DNA from: Polytrichum commune
Lineage: Eukaryota > Streptophyta > Polytrichopsida > Polytrichales > Polytrichaceae
Length of the DNA: 64,000 nt
Direction: 5' to 3'
Assembly: GCA_950295325.1 (NCBI GenBank)
Contig: OX485803.1
Location: forward strand, 31,744,001-31,808,000
Shown: in pieces, positions 12,739 through 23,213 of the stretch
Layout: every line of letters starts with the position of its first letter
Numbering within the stretch: the first letter of the stretch is position 1
Position numbers and translations under genes: made by a program
The notes under the pieces: model-generated
What the model saw: only the letters and a program-made list of their open reading frames with translations
Told to the model about the DNA's origin: nothing
Database searches by the model: none

Positions 12739-13255
12739 GATATTTTGTTATACATATTATAGGGGTTGATTATTGTTCAAAAGTATATTTGTATACTTAT
12801 GTTAATGACTATATATGAATGGATGTTTTTTGTGTATACATATTGTCACTTGTATATTTATTGTTACAATTGTATGTGTATTACTTCATTTCACAAAAAA
12901 TAACTTGTATATAGGGGGTTTTTAGAGTATGCAGTGAACGCACGTGATTCTAGGTTTTAATGAAAGGTGCACCCCCGAGTTACCACCCTATCCTGCTCAA
13001 CACTAATTTTCAATTCTTTGATAATTAGTGTTAGACATAAATGCGCCGCCACCTCCCTTCTCCTCTTATCATTGTTAAATTTTTTTTTAATATCCTTACT
13101 AACACTAAATTCGTGCATGTAACTTCCACATATTACCATAGTTGAATTTTAGTGTTTGAGTTTACATTGAATGTTACTTACTTTCATAGGGTTAGTGATA
13201 TTTAGTGTATGCGATCGTATTTAGTGTATCAAACACTAAATATCATATTTAGTGT

Positions 13256-13312
13256 AGTGATGATTCACATAGTTTGTTCACATAATCCAACCAAACTTTT
13301 AAACACATGTCT
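13256..13312 (+). repeat. right copy of the ~57-bp flanking direct repeat
   Basis: It is the partner of 11420-11480 and begins immediately at the right terminus of the older MITE (AGTGATGATTCACATAG). Orientation is the same. Confidence 0.7.
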
Positions 13313-13378
13313 TTTTGGTGTCCATACATGACCACACACCACACAAATGTAGATGTCCAAGTAGAAGAAAGGGGGGGG

Positions 13379-13409
<31 letters not shown>

Positions 13410-14710
13410 ATGAAAGGGCATGCTTAGTGCCTTCCACTCTTCTCATTGTCTCGATGGTGTGCCCACTAAATTGGCGATTCAGAGAATTTTACACAGAATA
13501 CTTCCAGAAAATTGCACACAGAAATTGAGATGATTCATTCGAAGGAAGAAACCTTCCATCGACAACATTCAGATTCGGATGCTCAACTGTCTCCCGTGCA
13601 TTGACGATTGTCAGGACCTACTACCCAAAATATCTTGCTAGTGGTTTGTTAGAAGCTTCGACGACCTGGTCTCAAATGCTTCCAAGATTATCAATCATTC
13701 CTCTTTGAGCCTTTTGACCTCCCAGGCTCTCAGCTGAACAACAATCCACAACTTCACCTTGAACTGAGTTACTAGAACTCAAGAAATACATGTAAGTATT
13801 CAGTCAACACCAACATTCTTAAGAGACCCAGTTGTGCTCTCTTTCTAAATTACAGATCGTGACCTTTTGTCTAATCATCAAACTATGTGTGTTCTTATTT
13901 CTTCAACTGAGAACTGTGCCTCAGTAGAATCTTGTAGTTTATGTATCTGGATACTTAGATTCTCTCAGGGGGATGCTTATCAGGGTGAGTGTAAGTCATT
14001 GTAGAATGATAGTGAATGCTTTAGCATTTGTAAGCATTTTACATGATAGATGCAAGTCTAAAATCTAACTTCAAACATTATAATGAGCATCTTTTAAACT
14101 GTTAAGATTACACCAGTATTGGTCACTCACCAAATTCCTATACTAATCATGGATATAGATTGATGAAAGTTTTGGTGAATTGAATGATACCACGTTGTGA
14201 ATTTTGTTAGACACTCATCTATGGTCAAGTAAAATAAAAATGCAACTAAAAATTTGTATATGCTAAACCTCGCATGGTAGGAAAATTTGTATATTGATGA
14301 GTTGCAGTTTGGTTTCTAAAGAAACAAATGTGATATTCGGTTCAACCTTCTAAATGAGGACCTTGTTACAAAGGTTGCTTTCCTCAATTCAAGAACCTAG
14401 GAGGCATTCTTCCTCATTCAAAATTGCTAGTAGAACAACTTCATCAAAGAGGGCTTCCACACATTAAGTGAAGGGGAAATTGCAGATTTGATTGAAATAA
14501 ATTTTATACGGGATTATGGAAAGGAAACTTTGACACGTTCATCAAAGAGGATTTCCACGTATTAAAATGGAGGGGAGATTGCAATTCAAATTCAACTCTC
14601 ATCCCTCAACCCTACAATTACTAATGACATTGCTTGCCTGACATGGTGAGCTGGGCAAGAGATTGAACTTTGGCAAGGACTCGTGACAACTCGGGCACTA
14701 ACTCATGTTT
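13313..14710. other. intergenic stretch with a G7/A~28 homopolymer
   Basis: A run of seven G followed by about 28 A lies at 13372-13407. The remainder has no recognisable gene or repeat. Confidence 0.5.
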
Positions 14711-15477
14711 AAGTTTGTGAATATGCCGAAGGTTAGAAGCAAGTCCCTCTTGTAGGCAGGAGTGGGAAATTCATTGCTTGTAGAGAGCTCAAAGAAATAT
14801 TCATGTATTTGATGATTTGCCTCAAAATTAGCATCAGATTGACTGTTAACAGCTCAAGTAGGGCCATGTAAAGACGACATGGATAAGATCTATATTTTTT
14901 AGGTGTACAAAGTGGTGGCAGCTTGTGGTGGCAGCTTGTGATTGTTACCCTCATAAGAGTTTTAACAACTGTCATAGCCAAGCATTAGCATTTACATGAG
15001 CGGTTATGGGTTAGCCTATAGATCAACTGTGTTACCCTAACCTTTACTGCTTCGAAATTTGTAGCAATTTCTGTATTTTTTTTCTAAAAATTGCATTCTC
15101 CTTAGAATCTGTTTCTCTCTGCAAGAAACATAATTCCCCGCTATTACTCCTCCTAAACATATGCAAACTCTGTTATTCATCAGTTATAGATGCCTTAACC
15201 TTAGGGGCAGGTTTTCATCAGACCCCTAACATGGCTCCCACAAATCCTTGAGGCACTATGAGGCAATACAGAATTCCAACCAATATTCAGTTTCAGAATT
15301 CGCAATCACCTTAGTGTCAAATGGGACTCTGTAAACAGTTTGAAAAAATGTGAACTTCTGAGCCTCTCTAAAAAGGCCATGGAATCTTTATTCCAAAAAA
15401 TGCAAATTACAAGCAGTGAAGTTTCCCGCTCCTGCCTACAAGAGGGGCCTTCTTCCCTTCGGCATATTCACAAACTT
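14711..15477. mobile_element. 767-bp inverted-repeat element downstream of RGLG
   Basis: The arms at 14711-14782 and 15409-15477 are about 85 percent complementary over 70 bp (outer end AAGTTTGTGAATATGCCGAA, inner CTCCTGCCTACAAGAGG on the right arm). The interior of about 625 bp has no coding frame. Outer flanks show no clear target duplication, so the superfamily is open. It starts about 600 bp beyond the RGLG stop and could overlap that gene's 3' end. Confidence 0.65.
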
Positions 15478-16085
15478 GGAGAATACAATCTAAACTTCTG
15501 CTCATAAAATTGATGTGAAATGAGCCCAGATACAGGAACTATGAATCCTCTCATCTATATATACAGCCGTATCATCTTTGTGGGGACACCAGTGCTTCAA
15601 AACCAGTAACTGCTGAATCAATTGTGGACATAATTTATCCGGTACAACTACTTACAGTTCAATTTTCTCTGCCCACATTGCCAGGATTCGCATTGCAATG
15701 GCACTTGCCGACCACTGATGGAGGCCCCAGATGCAACCACTGCTGCTCCGAATCCTTGTTTTTTTAAATTGCAATCTGCACAGTGAAACTGAGTAGAAAA
15801 AACTGCGGTTGCAGTGAACCCCACCCTCATTTATCAACCCATCACACCATAGACTTCCGAAAACATTAATCTGCAGTTGATCTTCATCTCGCAATGGCAC
15901 TTGGGGGCACTCTCACACAAGCTCTGGATTGGATCTAGACGGTGTCGCTCAATCGGACATAATGTACAAGCACACCATCCAATCACATCACAATGGGCTG
16001 ACATGCCTTCTTTATGACCTAAAGAGACAACTGCATGATATACATAACATCTGAATTTACTTGAGAAGACACAGAATGACAAACG

Positions 16086-17958
16086 TTAGTAAAGGCGTAT
16101 CCTGGTTGTGATTGGCTGCCGACAAATTGGACAATTTGCAAGGCTTTCACTACACTGCCGACACGTCTGATGCCCACAATTGAATGCCATATCCTTCTTG
16201 TCTGTCAAACACACAGGGCATTCCAATACTTCAGTGTCATTCATTGGCAATGACCGGTCGGCAGCGTACGTGGGGGCAGAGGGGGGGTGAGTAGGACCAG
16301 AGGGCGGGTAATTGTAACCATAGCCATCAGAATTGTAGGCTGATGAGACTGGTGGCTGATAAAGAGGTTGCTGCCTACTTGGCCTTTGTTGGTTATATTC
16401 AGGTGCTTGCGGTCCGAAACTTGGACTCTGGGAGTACCCATAACCTGCTGGTGGTGGTCGCATTTGGGGGGCAGGAGTAGAATCAGCTCGTAATACTCCG
16501 GGCGGTGGTGGAAGTGGCTTGTTACCTGGCATGCTTCCTCTTGTTTGTCCCAGCATGCCCAGCTCCAGAGTTGCCTTGTACTGTAGAGGAATTTCCATAA
16601 GTGCGGCAAGTGCGAATTGGGCCTCCTTCTGGTGTGGAGGTACGCGCCTTGCCATGATCTCAGCAAAGTTGACGAATTGGAAGTTGTCGAAACTGCGAGC
16701 GGGCAGGTTATCATCAAACGCCCGCATCATATCCCAAGGCCCATCACCCACTCCCACCAGCACAATGGACAAAGGGTACGCGCTCGCATTCACGATTGCA
16801 TCGATTGTCTCCCTTTCTTGTGGGCTGTGTTGCCCCACATTCGTGTCAATGCTCCTGGTCACCTGCCCATCTATAGCATCATCACAAGAGAAAATCCCAT
16901 CAGTACGGGAGCAAGATTCCCACACAAGAAAGTAAGATAGCCAAGCTGACAAAACGTCTGGCTCTAGTTTCATGTTTCATGAATTTCTTTGAAGTGAAAA
17001 TAAATGCGTAGGGGATCTGGATGGTGACTCCTGCTTTAGAAATGTTACGTCTAATTAATTCTAAAAACGGCCTTTCAGAGTGTGATCTCTTTTTAATGTA
17101 GAGAGAAATGGTTTCATTAGCGATGCTCTCCTTCCAAGAAGATTGCTCCAGGTTGTGAAATCAAAAATCAACTGTTCCTTAGAAGCATTTCAATTAAAAA
17201 ACAATTTGTTCTGAAGGGGAGAATTACCTCCCCGGGATTGTACACAACACGAGAGAAGGCAGTAAATTGGAAAGGTGAGACAAACCTGCGATGATGATCA
17301 AAACATGATACTGGCCTCCACTTTGCTCAACGATGTCAACGGCTGCATTTATAATGGGGGCAAAGGAAGTTGGTCCAGCAAGCCTGACGTGTGGGACAAT
17401 TGTTCGATACCGCATGAGCGCCTCTTCAAAACCTTCGCAAGGCCTGTTATCCGGGAAGAAACTGAATACATGTTTGTCATGAGTGGAAGAGTCACCAAAA
17501 CCAAAGCAGGGTATCAAGTTGTCTTCGTCGAAGGGCGTCAACGTCTCCCCCACAATACTGATGGCCTTCTCGTACGGGTTCAGTTCGTTTCCAATTGCAT
17601 GCAAGCTTCTGCCACCGAAAGATATCTTTCCTGTCCACTCGTTGCTTTTGGTGAAATCGATACCCACAATAAGGTTAGAGGATTCCAGCCCCGCTTGCCC
17701 AAGAGCTCGTTGGACCTCCTCGAGGGAATTATAATTATCGTTGATATGAGAATATTTTTGGGAGTACCTTCGCGCAAAGGCCGCTTTAGACTGCGGCTTG
17801 CTTAACGGTGGTGGCGGAGAGGCAAAAGCAGGAATCGATGTCTCTTGATCGTACACATTCATAGAGGGTGGTGTTTCTTGATACCATGAAGATGGCTGCC
17901 TGTCGTAACGTGAATTCAGTCGTGGGGGGGGCCGTGATGACGACCCACTATTTCCCAT
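16086..17958 (-). CDS. RGLG: RGLG-type E3 ubiquitin ligase (copine/vWA domain plus C-terminal RING), two coding exons
   Basis: Exon 1 is 17958-17286 and exon 2 is 16870-16086. Together they give 485 residues, about the usual length of plant RING domain ligases (RGLG). The start ATG (17956-17958, context GCGATGGG) gives MGNSGSSS, a good N-myristoylation signal as in known RGLGs, which act at the plasma membrane and nucleus. A Pro/Ser-rich linker precedes the copine-type vWA domain (about residues 93-340), with MIDAS motif D101-F-T-K-S105. A Pro/Gly/Tyr-rich segment follows. A C3HC4 RING starts at about residue 442 (CPVCL, CGHQTC, CPICRQ). RGLGs ubiquitinate substrates in auxin, ABA and drought signalling; that role is family knowledge, not shown here. 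The frame is intact and all eight zinc ligands are present. Upstream non-coding exons are possible. Confidence 0.93.
16871..17285 (-). other. intron of the RGLG gene
   Basis: On the minus strand the exon ends GCAG before GTTTGT and resumes after GCTATAG at ATGGGCAG. The junction is phase 1 and recreates the family-conserved stretch ...IIADGQVTRS. Exon 2's frame can be read into the intron to an upstream ATG, but those extra residues do not match the family. Confidence 0.9.
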
Positions 17959-20845
17959 CGCAACTTTCAGATGAGAACACCTCTTCTCAACAAGGACCCT
18001 TGTTTATTATAACCTTAGTGAATAGATTGCACCTGCCTTAAAAATACCTCTTTGATGGTAAAATTATCTCTCGCGAAGCTCTGTGCAAAACCCAGAGAGA
18101 TTTATCAGAACCAAGTTTTAAACAAAACTATAGGTGGACTTGAAAAAAGTGTAGCATGCACTTCAGGCTCCCGTTCTAACTTGAAAGCATAAATCGCAAC
18201 TCTTGTACTCCTGATCAAAATTTCCTCACAGAATAACAACCTCTACAACGAGCAACACAGCCAAACATAACCAAACATAAACAATACCTGGAACTCGGTC
18301 AAAGACACAAATCTGCTTCACCCAGTTTTTGGCACAGAGGTTTCTCTTGCATCGAGGAGCCTTGCCTTCTTTTCTACCAGTGGCTACCTATCAAATCTGG
18401 TCAAATCTTTCCTCTTGAGTATATTAGTAATCTATACAAAGGCGTGTTTTCCCATGACAAATTTCTTGGAACTAATGAAGAACAGGTGAAGCTACTCTAA
18501 ACGCAGACAAAAAGCACCCACCTGAAAACCCTTACACCGTGACTGACTCTCTGCACAACGCTCCTTAGTCTGGATAACAATCCAAACGCCTACCATCACA
18601 CAAGCGGGACTACTGCACCCCGCCGGCTGTCTTCAGAAGGGTCCTCGAACCTGAGACGAACTCCGTAGGGAAGATCACACAAACCGCTCATCTAGGGTAT
18701 CAGGAATTGCAAGTGAGAAAACTCCTGAAAGAGAGACACCTTGCTTCTCACGCTGGCAACGTTGCCTGAGGTTTCCCGTCACATGCCGTGACTGTGACTC
18801 GAAAGAAAGGCGGCTAAGAAGCTGCTTTACAGGACGAATCGGCTGACTGGTTTGCAAGCTACGTCATCGACAAACTGCACAAAGTGGATCTCTATTAGCT
18901 GACACGGCAGCATTGAGAAAGCTTTTCCGTGTTGGAACTCCAGTTGCCTGCCTGTAGAGACGAAAGATTAGGGTTCAAAACAGGGATCGCTTCTCAAATA
19001 AAACGCTTAAGATATAGTCAACACACTAAACTGCCCTGTTACTTTAGCTTTGGAAGCTTCGCGAAGAACAGAATTATGAAAGGGTCGTTTCCACTGGCCC
19101 GGTGGTTGTGGCCACCGTGGTCATGGTTGTGATTTAATTTTTGGTTCTATTTCCATGAAAAAGGCATGGTAAATGCTAAACATAACAACAACCATGCTCT
19201 ACCTCATCAAGCCCACATTCACCATGGTTAACGTGCCTTGCAATGTTGTTCATGCTTATGTGGCATCCCTAGATAGAGAATTTCAAGGCCAAGGTCCGAG
19301 GAGAAAGTTGAGGAAGCAACCAGTTGTGGTTGATAATTGTGATTAACCACAGCTACCGTTTTAGTGTAAACGATCCTTCAAACGAGACAAGGATAACCAC
19401 ACTAAATTGGCCTGTCAATTAAGCTTTGGAAGCTTCCCGAAGGACAGAATTAAATCATGAGAGTAAAACTGTTTTGGAAGTTGCCAAGAAACAGCGTGGT
19501 GCTCTTAGCATCTCTGCCATCTCCTACTTAATTCCTACATACCTACTGTAGGGGAGTCAATGCTCCATTCTCCCCGACAAGCATAGGTAGGCGAGGAAGC
19601 GAGCCTCGAAAGTGCTGCAGAACCTCAAAGAATTCCCAAATTTGGCGGCATCTTGATTCTTAACGGCAATGACTTGCTTAAGTTCGCCGACTGTTCATTT
19701 TATTCTACCTTATTAACGCGTGATGGCAGCTCGGTAGCGACAAACTACAAGCATGACGACAAGATCCGACACCTAAAATTGAGGGGGTGCCAATTCACGA
19801 CTGCACTTCGATCAATTGCTTATGAAAGCATCATTTCTGGATTATGCAACGGAGTAAGACTTCTTACTTGAATCTCCGAATAGAGAACAAAATGTCTGCT
19901 CCGAAATGTCTGCCAATACTTCATTTACTTGCAGGCATTCAAAATCATCTTCTACAGCTTCCAAATCTTTAGATGAAACTGCATGTAGAGCAACCAGGTT
20001 ACTTAACCTAACTTCCTGTGCTGCCATGCAAGTTGATCAACGACTACACTTAAATAGGCAGCAGATCAAAGGCCAATCGCATTTCTGGCACCTACGGAGC
20101 AGGACATCTCACTATATTAAAAGCAAATAGGTAGAAAAATGTCGGATTCAATTCCTTTTTCAACTACTGCTGCCTTCATTTAATATGCAATCTGCGGTCC
20201 ATTCATCTACAATCTTCCCAAGGTTCCGAAACGAAAGCAAAACGTCAATTCCAAAATGAGGGGTCTAATTATCTGCCGACGCCTTCAGTTAATCATCACT
20301 TGCAAGCCGCAGCGGTTGTTCCAATCCCCTCCATACCTTCCAAATCCTACCGATATAGCATGCAGGCAACAAGAGACCAGACCTACCTAATTTCAACCGA
20401 CGCCAATGCCAATGCAGACTACGCCCCGACGGACATGAAAACTACTAAGTTGTTAGTAAGCTTGAAAGCGCAAATCGGTGGCGAAATGTCGGATTAATTG
20501 GAGTCGGTTTCGTCTGCCATACCTGCAACGTAGATGCAAGCAGCAGCCGTTGAAACTCTCCACAAAATTGCTGTAGCTCGGCAGACCGCCGCCTGCGCAT
20601 TCGAACTTACAGAAGTTCCGAAATCACACCCTATTGCAATTCCGTAGTGGCCTGGCCAGGCCGGCCGGCCTGCCGATGAAATGGTTTTGGCTGACGTGTC
20701 TACTCCTGATTGGAAATGTGGAGGCACACTCTCCCATAATCGATGACCCAGCCATGGCTTGATCAATGGGACACGTGTCGCCTTTGCCACCTCTGTAGTA
20801 GGCACCTAGTAACTTACATGTCTTAATTGTTGCTATGTCCATTAG
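17959..20845. promoter_or_regulatory. upstream region of RGLG, GC-richer, with a G-box palindrome
   Basis: No coding gene is recognisable here. GACACGTGTC at 20770-20779 contains the ACGTG core of G-box/ABRE elements, which fits the family's link with ABA, but at 2.8 kb from the ATG its relevance is uncertain. A ~60-bp sequence is duplicated at about 19025-19075 and 19405-19455 (AGCTTTGGAAGCTTC followed by ACAGAATTA). Transcription start and any 5' UTR intron cannot be fixed from sequence alone. Confidence 0.35.
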
Positions 20846-21065
20846 TGATCGGGGAGATTTTTGGGCATAATCGGTTGAGATCCTAGTGTTTGCAAGTCCT
20901 ACCGGTTACATGTTGACATCCTCCGGTTTTCCTTTATTAAATTGGGGTACATTCTATAAATTCCTCTAAAATGATTGGTAATTTTCCTGCAGTTTTGAAC
21001 TTCAACCGGTTATTTCTCAAACTCAACCGGTCCATTTGTAACTAACTACCGGTTCTTCCCGATCA
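20846..21065. repeat. dispersed ~220-bp repeat with TGATCGGGGA / TTCCCGATCA ends
   Basis: The ends are inverted. Its interior (GAGATTTTTGGGCATAAT, GGTTGAGATCCTAGTGTTT, TCTCAAACTCAACCG) recurs at about 50168-50295 and, for the distal half, at about 63600-63715. That makes three copies of one dispersed family in this window. The motif GGTTGAGTTTGAGA inside the 33.2-34.7 kb repeats is also related. Confidence 0.65.
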
Positions 21066-21676
21066 TTGATGTCCATACATACATACATGGCTACTAAAGC
21101 CCACGGCAAAGGCTCCTCGCATTCATTAAGGTTGAGGGGTCGATCACACCAGCCACTTCTAGCACCATCCGTCAGCATCTCGGGTTGTTTGAAAGGGAAA
21201 AAGTGGTGGACCAACATCTATTTCTGACCATAATCCCCAACGGTTTCACGGCTAGAACTGGACGGAAACGTTGGTGTGATTGGGACATGAGACATCTATA
21301 ACCAATAGAATAAGAGAGTTTGCATCTGTTTAGGAGGAGTGATAGTGAGGAATCACACTTCTTGCAAAGAGAAACATAGTCTAAGGAGAATGCAATGATT
21401 TTTTAGGAATTGATAGAACATACCCAATTATTGATAAGAAATTTTAAAAAAAATTAAAAAAAACTGGAAGACGTCAGCATGTAACCAAGTGGACTTGGAA
21501 ACAGCTGGATTTCAACCAATTATGTTTAAAAATCTACCCAAACACCTTGAGGCAGGAGTCTAAACAGCCCAGGTTTTCTACATCATCCCAGAGCTTCGGA
21601 GAAGGAGATATTGCTATATCTTTTTACCACTGATGTAATTTCTTACCAAGTAAAGAGGTTCGTGTTCTGTGATGTC
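21066..21676. other. short intergenic stretch left of the LTR unit
   Basis: No gene or repeat is recognisable. It ends in GATGTC before the CAAAC target duplication of the copia unit. Confidence 0.5.
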
Positions 21677-21681
21677 CAAAC

Positions 21682-21874
21682 TGTAGAAACCGAGACAGAT
21701 AGCACTGTCTGGAACTAACTATTCGAGGATGAGCAGGGGGCTCACCGGTTAATATACAAGTTGTTGACCTAGTTTACAGATCTAATTACAGAGACCTAAT
21801 TTACTGGGAAAACCCTAATGTAAGACAAAGTAAAAGAGGAGGAAGAAGAGGGCATGTGGGCAGAAGGTTCAACA
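21682..21874 (-). repeat. 3' LTR of the copia unit
   Basis: It begins TGTAGAAACC on the plus strand and ends GGTTCAACA, preceded by CAAAC. It differs at one site from the copy at 42147-42339. Confidence 0.93.
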
Positions 21875-21883
21875 CCCCCTCTT
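21875..21883 (-). promoter_or_regulatory. polypurine tract (plus-strand primer)
   Basis: Read on the minus strand the sequence is AAGAGGGGG, directly abutting the TGTTGAACC start of the 3' LTR. Position and composition are those of an LTR-retrotransposon polypurine tract. It shows that this end belongs to the element and is not a stray solo LTR. Confidence 0.85.
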
Positions 21884-22388
21884 GCACACAGCCCTGAATT
21901 GCTTCCGACTCAGGAGCAAGGTAAACTGATAGTGATGGATTTGAGACTGAGAGAGGTCACTTGGGTCCGTCTGTTGTCATTGTTGGCGTGGACGATTCTG
22001 ATGATGATAAAGCGAGGAATAACCTAGTTGATAGAAATAATCAAAAGCCGGGTTTTCGATGTGAGCGAGCAAACTCCAAGGAAGAAAGAGCAGAAGCAAA
22101 GGGTCGAAGAGAAGAAGAAGAAAAACTTCGGTCTCCGGAGGAGACCGACATGAATGAAGTGTCTGTTCGATCCTCCTCCAATCCGATGCCCACAGGACAA
22201 AGATATGGAGGTAAAGATCTACTCCTCCCTTTCGAGAGTAGACACTATAGTCACCAGTCACTAGTAACAAGAACCAAAATGGTTAGTTTTAGGGGGGATT
22301 GTTAGTATGGTTTGGGTCGCCAAGTCTCTAGTGCATTTGTTAGTGGATGGAGTAGAGTGGCTTAGTTACTAAAGTTTTATGGCTTTAT
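21884..22388. other. cargo segment between the polypurine tract and the LINE coding end
   Basis: It includes a plus-strand open frame at 21961-22305 with an acidic then Glu/Lys/Arg-rich composition, no known domain, and no link I can prove to the F-box-like frame on the same strand. The LINE 3' end must lie in 22300-22388, but I found no poly(A) or target duplication to place it. Confidence 0.4.
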
Positions 22389-22859
22389 CTATGGGGGGTT
22401 TGGTGTTTGGGGCAGGGGTTGGTGGTTTTCTATTCTTCTTTTATGTAGGAGGATAGACATGGCATATTTAATAGCGATAGTATTGATGTTTTTAAAAGTA
22501 TTTTTAATGATAGGCATAGGTATTTTAAATTTATTTTCGAGTGATTTCATTGAAAGAATGTGTGTAGTGGCTCTAGTGCCTGCGGTGATTATAATAAGGG
22601 GGTCAACTTTCCATCCTCTAGCAGCAATACTATCGATTAATGGTTTATATTTGTTATTTTTTGCTTCGAGTGTTTCTGTAGAGAATCTATCATTACAGTA
22701 TGTGAATTCGATGAATTGTATGGTGAGGTTGGGGTCCATGTCTGTGGGGGGGTCATTTTGGTACGGTAATCCTCTAACACAAAGGATGTCAGGTTTAAAT
22801 CTGGAGTTACAATGGCATCTTTGTGTACCGCATGTCCAAGGGAGTAGCCAATTGGGAAC
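22389..22859 (-). pseudogene. C-terminal restriction-like (PD-(D/E)XK-type) endonuclease domain of the LINE
   Basis: About 155 residues to a stop at 22389. It begins with a Cys/His cluster (CGTQRCHC). It shows KPDILCV, then about 30 residues on IEFTYCND, then KNNKYKPLID and GWKVDPLIIITAG. This PD...E...K pattern followed by a KY-PL helix resembles the restriction-like endonuclease of R2-, CRE- and Dualen-type elements. The exact catalytic residues need a profile comparison. The reading frame continues from the Cys/His motif across the Mutator-type MITE, because residues encoded by the MITE target duplication appear on both sides. Confidence 0.6.
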
Positions 22860-23213
22860 CCCTAACATTACCCAACCCAAAGGTCTTAACTCCGGCGCGG
22901 AGTTCGATGCAGCTCCGATGCGGCTCAGGGAGGTTCGGATGCCAGCTCCGGTGGGTCCATTTTTCTGGCCCTCCCCGTTTTGGCCCCTTGATGACTTCTT
23001 TTGGTTTTTTTTTTGCTAAATTTGGGTTCTACGGCCCCAAATTACTCTAGGAGGCCCCTTATGAGATCAAGTAAGGCCCCACCCAATCAAAAAAATAGGG
23101 GGCAATTTTTGCCCCAACCCACCCGAACCCACCGGAGCTGGCATCCGAACCTCCCCGGAGCCGCATCGAACTCTGCGCCGGAGTTAAGACCTTTGGGTTG
23201 GGTAATGTTATCC
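22860..23213. mobile_element. Mutator-type foldback MITE (354 bp) inside the LINE
   Basis: The direct repeats ATTGGGAAC (9 bp) at 22851-22859 and 23214-23222 flank it. The arms run about 100 bp each: TAACATTACCCAACCC and CTTAACTCCGGCG on the left, their complements on the right. The centre is a GGCCCC-rich loop. A 9-bp duplication with long inverted arms fits Mutator-like MITEs. No coding frame of its own. Confidence 0.85.

Larger units (their letters stand above)
11555..12979 (+). mobile_element. Mutator-like (MULE) unit carrying an AT-hook ORF
   Basis: The insert begins CGGGGGGTGCAC and ends GTGCACCCCCGAG, forming a short inverted repeat of about 13 bp. It is flanked by direct repeats of TTACCACCCT (11545-11554 and 12980-12989). 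The exact duplication is 8 to 11 bp depending on where the terminal CT is assigned. A 9-11 bp duplication is characteristic of Mutator-like elements; 8 bp would suggest hAT. No transposase is recognisable. The only substantial frame is the 183-residue ORF at 12187-12738, so this is a non-autonomous, possibly gene-carrying (Pack-MULE-like) unit. Confidence 0.7.
11522..13259. mobile_element. older MITE (same family as 43300-43642), split by a MULE-like insertion
   Basis: The outer parts match the copy at 43300-43642: GTGTTTGATTATATTTAGTG on the left, then CTCAACACTAATTTT and the right terminus ATATTTAGTGTAGTG. The left terminal repeat is eroded. The two halves are separated by 11555-12979, with the bases TTACCACCCT repeated on both sides of the break. 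The family resembles CACTA-type MITEs by its CACTAC ends, but I could not fix its target duplication. Confidence 0.7.

Noticed and set aside
13249-13446. Frame encoding a poly-Phe tract
   Set aside because: Artefact of the A~28 homopolymer and a MITE end.
16519-16940. Plus-strand open frames across the RGLG second exon
   Set aside because: They mirror the RGLG coding sequence on the other strand and have no domain of their own.
16871-16973. Upstream ATG that would extend RGLG exon 2 into a separate protein
   Set aside because: The extension is intronic. The residues before DGQVTRS do not match the family, while the GT-AG junction with exon 1 restores the conserved sequence.
21682-21874. Solo LTR independent of the copia at 36-42 kb
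   Set aside because: The polypurine tract abuts it and its outer flank CAAAC matches the flank of the other LTR, so both belong to one insertion.
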